From an uncultured Porphyromonadaceae bacterium (lineage in GTDB: Bacteria; Bacteroidota; Bacteroidia; Bacteroidales; Muribaculaceae): a stretch of DNA of 60,931 nt. Below the pieces are notes generated by a model. The model was not told the origin of the DNA and made no database searches. It was given only the letters and a program-made list of their open reading frames with translations. The translations under genes and the position numbers were made by a program. The stretch lies in the NCBI GenBank assembly GCA_947176605.1, contig CAMWRH010000009.1:1-60931 (forward strand), given 5' to 3'. Below are positions 32,677 to 41,987 of the stretch, in pieces. Positions within the stretch are counted from its first letter, which is position 1. Every line of letters begins with the position of its first letter.

Positions 32677-33672
32677 ATGGAAAATATTCTTGAAATCCGA
32701 CAACTCCGGAAGTTCTTCGGCGACAAGCGGGCACTGAACGATGTATCGTTCTCGGTGGAGCGCGGGTCGATCACCGGGCTGCTCGGCCCTAACGGTGCCG
32801 GAAAGACCACACTGTTGCGTATACTCAACGGCATTATGGTGAGCGATGGCGGAGAAGCGCTGATCAACGGGCGCCCGGCTTCGCTTGAGACCACCGGACT
32901 GCTCGGCTATATGCCCGAAGAGCGCGGCCTCTACGACAAGATGCGTGTCGAAGACCAGATTCTGTACTTCGGCCAGCTTAAGGGTGGCAAACGCAAGCGG
33001 CTGCGCGAGGTAATGACTGAATATCTCGAACTCTTCAACCTTACTGCCGACCGTCGCCGCCGAATCAAGGAGCTCTCGAAAGGTAATCAGCAGAAGGTGC
33101 AGATCATTTCGACACTCGTACACGAGCCGGAACTCGTAATCCTCGATGAACCCTTCAGCGGATTCGACCCCATTAACGGGGCTCTGCTTCAGGAACTGAT
33201 CGCACGGCTCCACGACCGGGGCACTACGATTATGCTATCATCCCACAACATGCCGGCCATCGAGGAGATGTGCTCCGACATAGCGCTTATCGACCACGGC
33301 AATCTGCTCGTTAAAGACAGTATCGAGAATATCAAGGAGGCCAATAAGGATAATACGCTTATCCTCACTACGCGCACGCCGCTCACCGTGCAACCGCTGA
33401 TTGACGGCGGCATCGTGACCGAGATCAATCCCTCGCGCACTCTCAACTGGCGCAAAGGGTATGCCTATACAATCCGTATCGCCGAGGGGAAAAGCAATAT
33501 GGACCTTCTCGATGCAGTGGCTTTCCAAAGTGATGTGCTGCATTTCGAAGAGGCTCTCCCCTCTCTTACCGATATCTTTATCAAGTATACCTCGCGTCAC
33601 CCCGACACTCCGGCCGATGTGGCTAAGGATGCCCGGCATACGGAGGCCGTAATCAATGAAAAACCTGAATAA
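32677..33672 (+). CDS. ABC exporter ATP-binding subunit (NatA-like)
   Basis: 331 residues. Walker A GPNGAGKTT (about 37), signature LSKGNQQKVQ, Walker B LVILDEPFSGFDP, His switch in MLSSHNM. The C-terminal DUF4162-type region (230-331) is typical of partners of ABC-2 permeases of the NatAB class. It pairs with the permease 12 nt downstream. Substrate not evident; sodium or drug export are the precedents. Confidence 0.93.
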   Translation: MENILEIRQLRKFFGDKRALNDVSFSVERGSITGLLGPNGAGKTTLLRILNGIMVSDGGEALINGRPASLETTGLLGYMPEERGLYDKMRVEDQILYFGQLKGGKRKRLREVMTEYLELFNLTADRRRRIKELSKGNQQKVQIISTLVHEPELVILDEPFSGFDPINGALLQELIARLHDRGTTIMLSSHNMPAIEEMCSDIALIDHGNLLVKDSIENIKEANKDNTLILTTRTPLTVQPLIDGGIVTEINPSRTLNWRKGYAYTIRIAEGKSNMDLLDAVAFQSDVLHFEEALPSLTDIFIKYTSRHPDTPADVAKDARHTEAVINEKPE

Positions 33673-33684
33673 ACCGAGTCAAGC

Positions 33685-34587
33685 ATGTCACAATTAGGAT
33701 TAATCATACGCAACGAATATCTTACCGATATACGCTCCAAATCGTTCTGGATTGCCACTCTGGTAATGCCTGTACTGATGGTGGCTTTCGGCGGAGTGAT
33801 GGGATATCTGATGGCTGAATCGGATTCGGCCATGAAGGTGCAGGAGTCGATCATGCCCGGACACGATGATGAAATGACACCGCTGCAGGGAATCGGTCTG
33901 CTGATGGGTGTGTTTCTCACACTGTTCATCATGATGTACGGCAGTCAGATTTTCCAGAAGGTGAAGACAGAAAAGACCAACCGCATCGTGGAGATTCTGG
34001 CCACCTGTGTGCCCGGACGCACCATGATGCTCGCCAAGATCCTGGCCGTGGGACTGGTCGGACTGACGCAGATGCTGCTCTGGGGGCTTATCGTGGCCGT
34101 ATTGGTAATAGGCCTTCTGCTCGTATTTCCGATCGGCGATCTGCTGAGCCATGCGCTGCATTACGATTATATCATGGCGGTGGTGTGGAGCATACTCTAT
34201 TTCATCGGCGGCTACGTATTCTTCGGATCGCTCTATGCCGCCGGCGGAGCCATGACCGATAAGAACAATGAGAACCAGGAATATGTGGCGGTGCTTACGC
34301 TCATTCTGATGAGCAGCTTCTATATCGGGATGTACGCCGTAGATCACGGCAGCAGCGCCTTTGTGCGTGTGCTGGGCTATGTGCCTCTCACCTCTCCCAC
34401 AATCGGAGCGGTGAATGCCATCACGCAGTCGGCACCGCTCTGGGAATCAATCACAAGCGTAGTGGTGCTCTATTTCTTTGCATGGCTGGCCATGGCTTTT
34501 GCCGGCAAGATTTACAGTTCGTCAATCCTGCTGAAGGGGAAACGATTCACTCCGCGCGACATCATCACGTTCCTGAAGACGAAGTGA
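33685..34587 (+). CDS. ABC-2 type permease (NatB-like), short form
   Basis: 300 residues with about six helices: one at 20-45, then a short extracytoplasmic part with PGHDDEMTPLQ, and five from residue 70 onward. The motif KVKTEKTNRIVEILATCVPG after the second helix is the ABC-2 coupling segment. Typical NatB-like permeases are 400 or more residues with a large external loop between helices 1 and 2; here that loop is only about 25 residues. It forms a transporter with the upstream ATPase. Confidence 0.9.
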   Translation: MSQLGLIIRNEYLTDIRSKSFWIATLVMPVLMVAFGGVMGYLMAESDSAMKVQESIMPGHDDEMTPLQGIGLLMGVFLTLFIMMYGSQIFQKVKTEKTNRIVEILATCVPGRTMMLAKILAVGLVGLTQMLLWGLIVAVLVIGLLLVFPIGDLLSHALHYDYIMAVVWSILYFIGGYVFFGSLYAAGGAMTDKNNENQEYVAVLTLILMSSFYIGMYAVDHGSSAFVRVLGYVPLTSPTIGAVNAITQSAPLWESITSVVVLYFFAWLAMAFAGKIYSSSILLKGKRFTPRDIITFLKTK

Positions 34588-34621
34588 CCCTCCTCCCCTT
34601 TCCGCCCGATACACCAAGAAT

Positions 34622-34661
34622 AATGCCGGATGCTGAGATAAGTCAGCGCCCGGCATTTTCA
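34622..34661. terminator. Hairpin between the ABC permease and amylase genes
   Basis: Outer stem AATGCCGG / CCGGCATT, an internal mismatch, inner stem GCTGA / TCAGC, then TTTT on the plus side. It separates two convergent units. Confidence 0.7.
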
Positions 34662-34679
34662 TATGACGGAGAGGATTTG

Positions 34680-37600
34680 TCAGTTCATGCGGATGAAGGC
34701 CGGTACCCAGGCTTTTACGCTCACGGTGCCGCTTACGGTGCCACCGTTGATGAGGTCGGTACCGGTGCCGCCGATGGATACATTGCTGTCGGCAGATGCG
34801 AAGATCACAATCACCTGATTGCCGGTGACGGCATCGGTCTTGGTGATTTTCACACATGAGGAGCTCTGGGTATCCTTCACTGCTGTGCCACGCCAGAGGG
34901 CCGGATTCTCGGCACGTGCCTTGAAGACCTTGGCCACATAGTCGTGTACCATCTGCTCATTGGCGGTAAAGCCGCTGAGGCGGCCGGAAGTGCGGGCCTT
35001 GTTGTCGGCATTGCCGTTGCCGCTCTTGTCGCCGATCTCATCACCGTAATAGGTGCAGGCAGGGCCGGAATATGCGGCCACTGCGGCATGACGAGCCATC
35101 AGCTGCTGCGGAGCGCTTGCCACATCCACGAAGTCGCCCACGCGCGATGTGTCGTGGTTGCTGAGGAAGATAGTGGGATTCACTCCGGCATCGCGGTAGC
35201 CGCGGCCGGCGGCGTCATTGGTCAGGAACCAGCCGATCGAGCCGACACCATCGCTGAGGTATACAAGGTTATCCTTGCCGTCGAAGTCCATCACGCTCTT
35301 CAGGCCATCCTGCTGTGTGGTGGTGATGTTGCCGGCCGAGGTCCAGTCCTCGCCTACCATATAGCCGAGTGTGCCCCACTGCTCGCCGCGCGCCTTGCGC
35401 TCGGCTGCCACGCTCTCCACTTCCTGGCGGAGGTCGTACCAGTAATTATGGCCACCCTGATATACCTGATAGCACTGGTCGAGACGCCAGCCGTCGACTC
35501 CGCGTTCCATCCAGTAGCGCACCACTTCCTTGAAGTATTCCAGAGATGCGGGATAAGAGATGTTGCCCGAGTCGGAGCCACGCACGTTGGTGGCAGTAGT
35601 GCTGTCGATGCGGTTGCCGTTGGGAGAGGGCTCGCTTACGCCGCCATGATGGCCGAATACGCCGTCGAGTATCACGTAGATACCCTTCTCATGGGCGGTG
35701 CGCACCAGTTCGTCGAATTCCTCTTCGGTACCGAATTTCGGGTCGACCTTGAAGTAGTTGGTGCAGAAGTAACCGGTGGCCTGCAGTTTCTCGCCGCCGT
35801 TGCCATTGGTGGAATCGAAGATGGGTGTCATCCAGATGGCATTCATGCCGAGATCCTTGATATAGTCGAGGGAGTTGATGATGCCGCGCAGATTGCCGTC
35901 TTTGCGGTGCCCTTCCGGACCCCACATGTCGGTATAACCTGAGGCACCCCCCTCACCGTGCTGGAACGAACCCACCATGATCTGATAGATCGAAAGCTCG
36001 CGCCAGTCGCCCGAAAGGGTGTATACGGGTTCGGTATCATCGCGGCTGAATGTGGCCGACCATTCGGACTGTCCGGCTGCATTGGAGGCGGTGATGGAGA
36101 ATGTGGCGCTCTCGCCGTCGGCCAGATAGTCGCTCACTTTGAGCGAAGTGGTGCCGTCGGCCAGAGTCACGCTCTTGCCGTTGAACGAGCCGGCTACTGT
36201 CTTAGCCTCATTTCCTATCTTGACGCTGATAAGGCCGCTTCCTTTCATCGTGCCGCCGTTGGGCGATACGGTGATCGAGGGCTTCTGAGGGCCGTAGCTT
36301 ACCAGCGAGTGCGAACCGTCGCGCTGATAAGTGTGTCCGCTTACAAAGTCAAGATTGGCAGTCTGGTCACCCTGATTGCCGTTGTTGAAGATGATGAAGT
36401 CGGGAGTCATCCCTTCGGGGGCTTCCCAGTACCATACACCGTTCTTTTGGGTCATCGGGTCGCCGGGCCACTCTCCGGCTACGGTGCAGTTCTGGGCATC
36501 AGTCCACGCCCATACATAGGGAGTCTGCCAGTTGGTGGAGTTGACATAGTATGCGCAGACGGCATTGCTGTCGTCATTGTCATCACCGTTGTCGTCATCG
36601 TCGTCACCTTCATCGCCGCCACCCTGCTCCTTGAGGGTATAGGTGAAGTTCTTGATTACGGCGCCTGCATCGGTGGCGGCATAGGTCTTCACCGTAGTGG
36701 TGGAGGTCAGTGTGATGGGTGAAGTGTAGCGGGTAGAGGCCGCCGAGGGAGTGCTTCCGTCGAGGGTGTAGTATATGTCAGTGGCGGGAGTCACTGAGAG
36801 TGTCACTGTCACATTGCCTGTGAACACCGTGCCGTCGGCCGGAGACGCCGTCACATTGGGCTTGACGGGAGTGGGTACCGGAGGCACGTAACCGCCGCCG
36901 CCACCTGTCGAACCGTACTCCTCGATAAGGAGCACCGGACCGGAAGCGGTGAGAGTCACCTGGCCGCCGCTTACCTCGGCAGTGTTGTCGCTGTTGTAGC
37001 CGTCCATCACTTTAGTGCCGTCGGCGAAGCAGTCGCCTGTGCTTACGGTATAGGTCTGTCCGGCCGAGGTATTGAGGCGTATCACAACGGCGTTGGAGTA
37101 GCCGTTTTCGGAGAATTTACGTCCGTAGGTATCGGCACCGAGCGAAGTCTGAGTACCGGCACCTACCGCCGGGTTGCGGCGGCGGAACTGTCCGATTTTC
37201 TGCCAGTGGAGGTTGACGTCATTATCTTCGGCATCCCAGTTGAAGTCACCGCGGGTTGCCATTCCGGCATCTCCCTGCCCGTTGACTGTGGGGCGCGACG
37301 TCTCATCGCCGTAATAGATCTGAGCGCCACCGGGGCAGAGCAGCAGCATCGTGGCCACATTCTTCTGGTCGCCCGGACGGTGCAGACCTGTATCGTGGCT
37401 TGACACATAGTTGAGCACCTGACGCGGAGTGCCGCCGTTGCAGAAGTTGGCGTAGTAGCTCCAGTCATCGACCGAAGGAGTGCGACCTGTGCCACCTTCG
37501 GTGCCGTTGAAGGCGAAGTTGATCATCGAGTCGAAACCGCCCTGCGTGAAGTAGCCGGTGTCGCCGTGATCCCAGCCGAAGCACTCGCCTGTCATCCAGA

Positions 37601-38984
37601 AGTCGTCGGTCCAGTTTTTGGCATATTCATCGGCGCGGTCGCTTGCACGCCATGCGGCGAGAGCGCTCTTGCAGGCGGTCTTGAGCTGGTTCCAGCGTGA
37701 GAGCTCCACATGCTTTGCAGTGTCGCAGCGGAATCCGTCGATACCGAAGTATTCCACCCATGCGGCGAGCCAGTTGATTACGTAATCTGCAGGTGCGCCT
37801 TTGCCACCTACACGCCAGTCATCTATATTGGGAAGGCGGTAGAGATCGTAGTCGCCACCTTTCTCGTCAGCCCATTTGCGGGCGAGAAAGGCGGGGATTT
37901 CCACACTCTGCGTGCGCTCCGTCACCACGTCGGGCAGACCTGAAAGCGACATTGTCTTGTCGTCGCCGCCGGGCACTACGTAACCGGCCGATGTGCCCCA
38001 TGAGCGGTCGCCGAAGGCGCGTACCCACGGGCCCCACCAGTCGCCCCACTTCCCTTGCGTATCGGCATTGAAAGAGATGGCGTTCTGCTCGCTCCACATT
38101 GTGTAGGGAGCGGAGTCGGGCACCCAACCGAGGGCCGGCGTGCCGTAGAAATTGCCGAAGTCATAGTCGAGACAGTCGTCGAGGGTGCAATACCCCGTAT
38201 GGTTGAGCACGATGTCCATCACCACACGGATACCGCGGCGGTGCGCCTCGGTCACAAACTGGCGCATCTCGTCGATGGTGCCCATATTGCGGTCCATGAA
38301 TGTCCAGTCGAGCGTGTAGTAGCCGTGGAATGCGTAATGCGGGAAGGCGTCGTTGGCGCCGCCGGTCCAGCCGTGCATCTGCTCGTAGGGGGCGGTGATC
38401 CAGATGGCATTTACACCGAGTTTGTCGAGATAGTCAAGTTTCTCGGTCAGACCCTTGATATCGCCGCCGTGGAAAGTGGCCACATCCGAGCCACCCGCCT
38501 TTTTCTTGCGGTGATAGCTCTCGTCGTTGCTCTGGTCGCCGTTATAGAAGCGGTCGGTTAGCACGAAGTAGATGTTGGCGTTCTTCCATGTGAAGTAATC
38601 CTCACGCACCACTTCGGGGCTGCGCAGCGTTATGGTGTAAGTCTTGCTCTGTGCTCCGTCGCGCACCGTGTAGGCAATCACATTCTCGCCGCCGCGAAGC
38701 TGCCCGAGGGTGTGGTTGGTGTAGGGAGTGCCGTTGATGGTGATGTCCACCACGGCGGTCTTCGATGCCGGGGCTGCCGAGAATGTGGCCAGAGAGGCTG
38801 CATCCTCACCCAGTTCGATCTCATAACTTGTCACAGTAGGCTTGAAGTCGGGAAGAAGATTGACTCCACCTGACTTTATCTCCAGACGGTTCAGGCTGGC
38901 ATCATCTGCCATACACCCGATTCCGGAGGCCGCTACGATGGCGGCTGTAGCGCACAGGGTGCGCAGGTTGTTGATTGTTGTCAT
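34680..38984 (-). CDS. Secreted double-catalytic alpha-amylase (two GH13 domains)
   Basis: 1434 residues; signal peptide 1-25. Order: N-terminal beta domain (28-122); GH13 domain 1 (about 130-690) with DIVLNH, GFRCDTAKH (nucleophile D421), TGE (acid/base E467) and SSHD (D531); chitobiase-C-like beta domain (708-785, IYYTLDGSTPS); acidic linker (790-806); CBM26-like starch-binding module (808-897, NSTNWQTPYVWAW); Ig-like domain (900-980); GH13 domain 2 (985-1434) with DGVFGHH, GWRLDQ (D1169), VGED (E1212) and SNHD (D1278). Both catalytic triads are intact, and the domains differ in sequence, so this is not a simple internal duplication. It should cleave alpha-glucans outside the cytoplasm. I see no T9SS tail and only a poor lipobox, so final location is uncertain. 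It follows the GLUG protein gene after 24 nt. Confidence 0.95.
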   Translation of the reverse strand: MTTINNLRTLCATAAIVAASGIGCMADDASLNRLEIKSGGVNLLPDFKPTVTSYEIELGEDAASLATFSAAPASKTAVVDITINGTPYTNHTLGQLRGGENVIAYTVRDGAQSKTYTITLRSPEVVREDYFTWKNANIYFVLTDRFYNGDQSNDESYHRKKKAGGSDVATFHGGDIKGLTEKLDYLDKLGVNAIWITAPYEQMHGWTGGANDAFPHYAFHGYYTLDWTFMDRNMGTIDEMRQFVTEAHRRGIRVVMDIVLNHTGYCTLDDCLDYDFGNFYGTPALGWVPDSAPYTMWSEQNAISFNADTQGKWGDWWGPWVRAFGDRSWGTSAGYVVPGGDDKTMSLSGLPDVVTERTQSVEIPAFLARKWADEKGGDYDLYRLPNIDDWRVGGKGAPADYVINWLAAWVEYFGIDGFRCDTAKHVELSRWNQLKTACKSALAAWRASDRADEYAKNWTDDFWMTGECFGWDHGDTGYFTQGGFDSMINFAFNGTEGGTGRTPSVDDWSYYANFCNGGTPRQVLNYVSSHDTGLHRPGDQKNVATMLLLCPGGAQIYYGDETSRPTVNGQGDAGMATRGDFNWDAEDNDVNLHWQKIGQFRRRNPAVGAGTQTSLGADTYGRKFSENGYSNAVVIRLNTSAGQTYTVSTGDCFADGTKVMDGYNSDNTAEVSGGQVTLTASGPVLLIEEYGSTGGGGGYVPPVPTPVKPNVTASPADGTVFTGNVTVTLSVTPATDIYYTLDGSTPSAASTRYTSPITLTSTTTVKTYAATDAGAVIKNFTYTLKEQGGGDEGDDDDDNGDDNDDSNAVCAYYVNSTNWQTPYVWAWTDAQNCTVAGEWPGDPMTQKNGVWYWEAPEGMTPDFIIFNNGNQGDQTANLDFVSGHTYQRDGSHSLVSYGPQKPSITVSPNGGTMKGSGLISVKIGNEAKTVAGSFNGKSVTLADGTTSLKVSDYLADGESATFSITASNAAGQSEWSATFSRDDTEPVYTLSGDWRELSIYQIMVGSFQHGEGGASGYTDMWGPEGHRKDGNLRGIINSLDYIKDLGMNAIWMTPIFDSTNGNGGEKLQATGYFCTNYFKVDPKFGTEEEFDELVRTAHEKGIYVILDGVFGHHGGVSEPSPNGNRIDSTTATNVRGSDSGNISYPASLEYFKEVVRYWMERGVDGWRLDQCYQVYQGGHNYWYDLRQEVESVAAERKARGEQWGTLGYMVGEDWTSAGNITTTQQDGLKSVMDFDGKDNLVYLSDGVGSIGWFLTNDAAGRGYRDAGVNPTIFLSNHDTSRVGDFVDVASAPQQLMARHAAVAAYSGPACTYYGDEIGDKSGNGNADNKARTSGRLSGFTANEQMVHDYVAKVFKARAENPALWRGTAVKDTQSSSCVKITKTDAVTGNQVIVIFASADSNVSIGGTGTDLINGGTVSGTVSVKAWVPAFIRMN

Positions 38985-39008
38985 TGTCGGATGTCGGGGG
39001 GGGTGTGG

Positions 39009-40643
39009 TTATTTCTTGCTGACTTTAAATGAATATACCTGTCCGGAGACGGTTGATACACGGAGTACGTATACACCGGCCGTAAGACCGTCGGCTGTCA
39101 GTGTGATTGCCGAGTCATTTGCCGCTGCCTCGGCATAAGCCGCACGCGAGCCTCCCATGCTGTAAAGTTCAGCCGAGGCGAGCCCTTCGCTGGCGCTCAC
39201 CGTAATATAGCCGTCGAAGGGGTTGGGGCCTACACTTACGCGGATACGCTCCGATGCGATCATCTCTTCCACACTTGTCAGGATGGTGGTGAATGCTGTG
39301 GGATGCACACATGACTGATTTTCCAGACCACGCAACACCGGGTATCGGGCATTCGTAGTGTCTACCCATTCCCATACGTTGTCGAAATCCCAGTTAGTCA
39401 TCGACTTGAATGTAGAGAAGTCGGCCAACGCTCCTACCGAATGCAGCTCGGCATGGTCGCCGTGGGCAGTCCAATCGGCAGATGAACCATTGGCGATCAG
39501 ATCCCAGCTGTGATTGTGGGACGAGATGTTGCGGGCATTGTCGTTGCCGCCGAAACGGGCTGCGTAATCATAGTTGCCGCTCACTTTGGCATTGATGGCC
39601 ACGGAGTTGCTGACAGTGCCGTAGTTGGCTCCCACGATACCTCCCACGTAATCCAGGCCTGCGATCTCGCCGGTGGCATATACATTGCGTACGGTGCCGC
39701 TGTTTTTGCCCACGATGCCACCGGTGGCGTAGTCGTCGCTGTTGCTGACGTTGACTCCTGCATAGCAGTCGCTGATGATCGCACCGATATTCTCACCCGC
39801 CAGACCGCCGACACAGATTGAATTGCCCGTCACAGCGCCTGTAGCGAAACAGCGCTCTATCTTTCCGCTTTCGGCTTTACCTACCAGGATGCCGACATGG
39901 TTGACACCCTCTACCGCTGCATCGGTCACACCGAGCGATGTGATTTCACCGCCACGGAGCACTCCGAAGAGTCCGGTAGCGCCTCCGAGTGTGTTGGATT
40001 TGAGCGAAACGTTGCTGATCGTATGGCCCGCACCATCGAAGTGACCCTGATAGGGGGTCGATGTGCTTCCTATCGGTGCGGCCAGGAGCGACCCGTCGAG
40101 GTCGGCGTCAAGACGCACGTATACATCAGCGGCCCAGTCGCGCGATTCTGAGGCAAACTCCACAAGATGCTCCTCCGTAGAGAGGATGTAGGGGTTCGAA
40201 AGTGTACCTTCGCCGCCACCGTATACATCGCGGCGCCCCTGCTCTACCTGAAGGAATACGTCGTTGGTCTGTTCGCCGTTCTTTGTCTTGGCGATGAAGC
40301 CGAGTTTGGTGAGGCCGGCGAGCTGGGCATCTGTCAGGCCGTAGAAGGCCTGGATGTCGGGAATCGACAGTGTGTAAGTGCCACCGCTGCCTGTCATGCG
40401 GAATTTCTCGGTGTTCGCGCCATCCCATGTGAAGGGCGCCACTTCCGTGCCGTTGACATTCGCACACCAGGTGTAGCAATACACCTCCGACCCCATGTCG
40501 CGGGTCTGAATGGTCACTTCAAGGGCTTTTGTGCTGACTGCCGGAGATGGCTGGCTGCTAAGCGTGGCATCATACCCCGCCGCATACGTCACCGCCGTAG
40601 CCGACAACGCCAGAAGTGTCATGGCTAAATTTTTGGATAACAT
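39009..40643 (-). CDS. GLUG-repeat surface protein with T9SS sorting domain
   Basis: 544 residues. Signal peptide 1-22. Residues 23-135 form a beta domain (YCYTWCANVNGTEVAPFTWD, DIQAFYGLT, LGFIAKTKNG) that looks like carbohydrate-binding modules on Bacteroidota amylases. Residues 140-370 hold GLUG-type repeats (GHFDGAGHTISNVSL, VGGLAGENIGAIISDCYAG, GGIVGKNSGTVRNVYATGEI, VGGIVGANYGTVSNSVA), a beta-helix. From about 470 is a type A T9SS tail with VGPNPFDGYITV and GLTAGVYVLRV, ending KVSKK. It should be exported across the outer membrane. It sits directly upstream of the amylase gene on the same strand, so a glucan-binding partner role is likely (inference). Confidence 0.9.
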   Translation of the reverse strand: MLSKNLAMTLLALSATAVTYAAGYDATLSSQPSPAVSTKALEVTIQTRDMGSEVYCYTWCANVNGTEVAPFTWDGANTEKFRMTGSGGTYTLSIPDIQAFYGLTDAQLAGLTKLGFIAKTKNGEQTNDVFLQVEQGRRDVYGGGEGTLSNPYILSTEEHLVEFASESRDWAADVYVRLDADLDGSLLAAPIGSTSTPYQGHFDGAGHTISNVSLKSNTLGGATGLFGVLRGGEITSLGVTDAAVEGVNHVGILVGKAESGKIERCFATGAVTGNSICVGGLAGENIGAIISDCYAGVNVSNSDDYATGGIVGKNSGTVRNVYATGEIAGLDYVGGIVGANYGTVSNSVAINAKVSGNYDYAARFGGNDNARNISSHNHSWDLIANGSSADWTAHGDHAELHSVGALADFSTFKSMTNWDFDNVWEWVDTTNARYPVLRGLENQSCVHPTAFTTILTSVEEMIASERIRVSVGPNPFDGYITVSASEGLASAELYSMGGSRAAYAEAAANDSAITLTADGLTAGVYVLRVSTVSGQVYSFKVSKK

Positions 40644-41000
40644 GTAAGAATTATTAATAATTTATAGTAGATGTCTATATTTAATAGCCCCAGATGTACT
40701 ATTTGCCACAGTTAAGTAGGACTGTGACAGTCACATAAACAAATTTTTGCAAATTTACCAATAATCTCAATTCAATCCTATTCAAAAACTATGTTTCACA
40801 ACATCATTACACATCATATACCCATCTTTTTCCCCATCAGTGCGCATTGGTGCGTATTCTCCTCCGGGTCTGTTGGCCGCATTACACTCCTTGTTGGCCG
40901 CATTACACTTTATCCCGCTTTATGCCGCCACTCTAAGGAAGAGCGGGAGGCGCCGACATCCGGGCAGCCCGACTGCTTAAGCCGACCGCAGCGCCGGCCG
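40644..41000. other. Intergenic region between the GLUG gene and miaA
   Basis: No gene. On minus, the -7 box TAAATTTGC lies at 40757-40749, without a good -33 box, about 100 nt upstream of the GLUG start. An 18-bp direct repeat TGTTGGCCGCATTACACT occurs at 40871-40888 and 40892-40909 (period 21). Confidence 0.6.
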
Positions 41001-41918
41001 TCAGGCTTCGTACAGGCGCCGCACAGCCTCGATGAAGTCGGCATCGGGCATGTCATAGGGGAGCCAGTGCAGGATGAACCCTCGTCGCTCCATGCCGCGC
41101 AGCCACGTCATCTGGCGCTTGGCAAACTGGTGTATGGCCGTTTCGAGCCCGTGCAGCATCTCGTCGTAGGTAAGGTGGCCCGTGAGATGAAGGGTAAGGA
41201 ATTTGTATTCCAGTCCGTAATATATCAGGTCGTCGGCCGGTATGCCGCTGTCAAGAAGACGGCGCACTTCATCAAGCATTCCGTTCTGTATGCGGCGCTC
41301 AAGCCTGCTGCTGATTTTATGCCGGCGTGCTTCGCGCGGTATGTCAAGGGCTATGATAAGTGTACGCAACGGCGTGGCGCCTTCTTTAGCCGCCGAGCGA
41401 GCCTCATCGGGATGCTGTATGTAATACTGCTGTATCTCTATGGCTCGTATGGCACGTTTGCACGTATCCACATCTGTCACGTTATGCAGCGTCTTCATCC
41501 GGCTGAGCATCTCGGTGAGCTCTTCGAGCGTCTTCCCCTCGAGCGCGGCGCGCAATTCAGTATTTTCCGGTACTTCGGGCAGAATCATCCCTCCTAATGC
41601 GTTTTCAAGATACATGCCGCTCCCACCGCACACCACCGGTAGATGTCCGCGCGACATCACGTCGGCATATGCCCGGCGGAAATCGCGGAGATACATATGG
41701 AGGTTGTATTTGCTCCCGGCCGGAGCCACATCTATCAGATGGTACGGCACTTTGCCGTACTCTTCAAGATCCTTGCCCGTTCCCAGGTCCATCCCTGTGT
41801 ATACCTGGCGCGAATCGGCGCTTATCACTTCACCATTAAAGGCCGCGGCTATTGCCACGGCCTTCTGTGTCTTTCCCGATGCCGTGGGACCGGCGATCGC
41901 TATTGATTCGTATTTCAT
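41001..41918 (-). CDS. miaA: tRNA dimethylallyltransferase
   Basis: Start chosen at 41918 (MKYESIAIAGPTASGKT), 305 residues, the normal size; a longer frame adds 20 unconserved residues. It adds the isopentenyl group to A37 of tRNAs reading UNN codons. Motifs: GPTASGKT (P-loop), SADSRQVYTGMDLGTGK, YHLIDV, CGGSGMYLE and RQMTWLRG near the C-terminus. It follows the membrane protein gene on the same strand. Confidence 0.95.
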   Translation of the reverse strand: MKYESIAIAGPTASGKTQKAVAIAAAFNGEVISADSRQVYTGMDLGTGKDLEEYGKVPYHLIDVAPAGSKYNLHMYLRDFRRAYADVMSRGHLPVVCGGSGMYLENALGGMILPEVPENTELRAALEGKTLEELTEMLSRMKTLHNVTDVDTCKRAIRAIEIQQYYIQHPDEARSAAKEGATPLRTLIIALDIPREARRHKISSRLERRIQNGMLDEVRRLLDSGIPADDLIYYGLEYKFLTLHLTGHLTYDEMLHGLETAIHQFAKRQMTWLRGMERRGFILHWLPYDMPDADFIEAVRRLYEA

Positions 41919-41987
41919 ACGCTGTGAGTCTGTGTGGGGGGGGGATTGGGTGCATGCCGCATGGGCGCCATGAGGCAATTGGCATTG

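Noticed and set aside
34944..36722. Long plus-strand frames (332 and 254 residues) opposite the amylase gene
   Set aside because: Shadows of a high-GC coding strand; no signal, domain or start context.
34680..38984. T9SS or lipoprotein tag on the amylase
   Set aside because: The C-terminus ends VPAFIRMN without the sorting fold, and GIGC near residue 24 lacks the aliphatic residue expected at -3.
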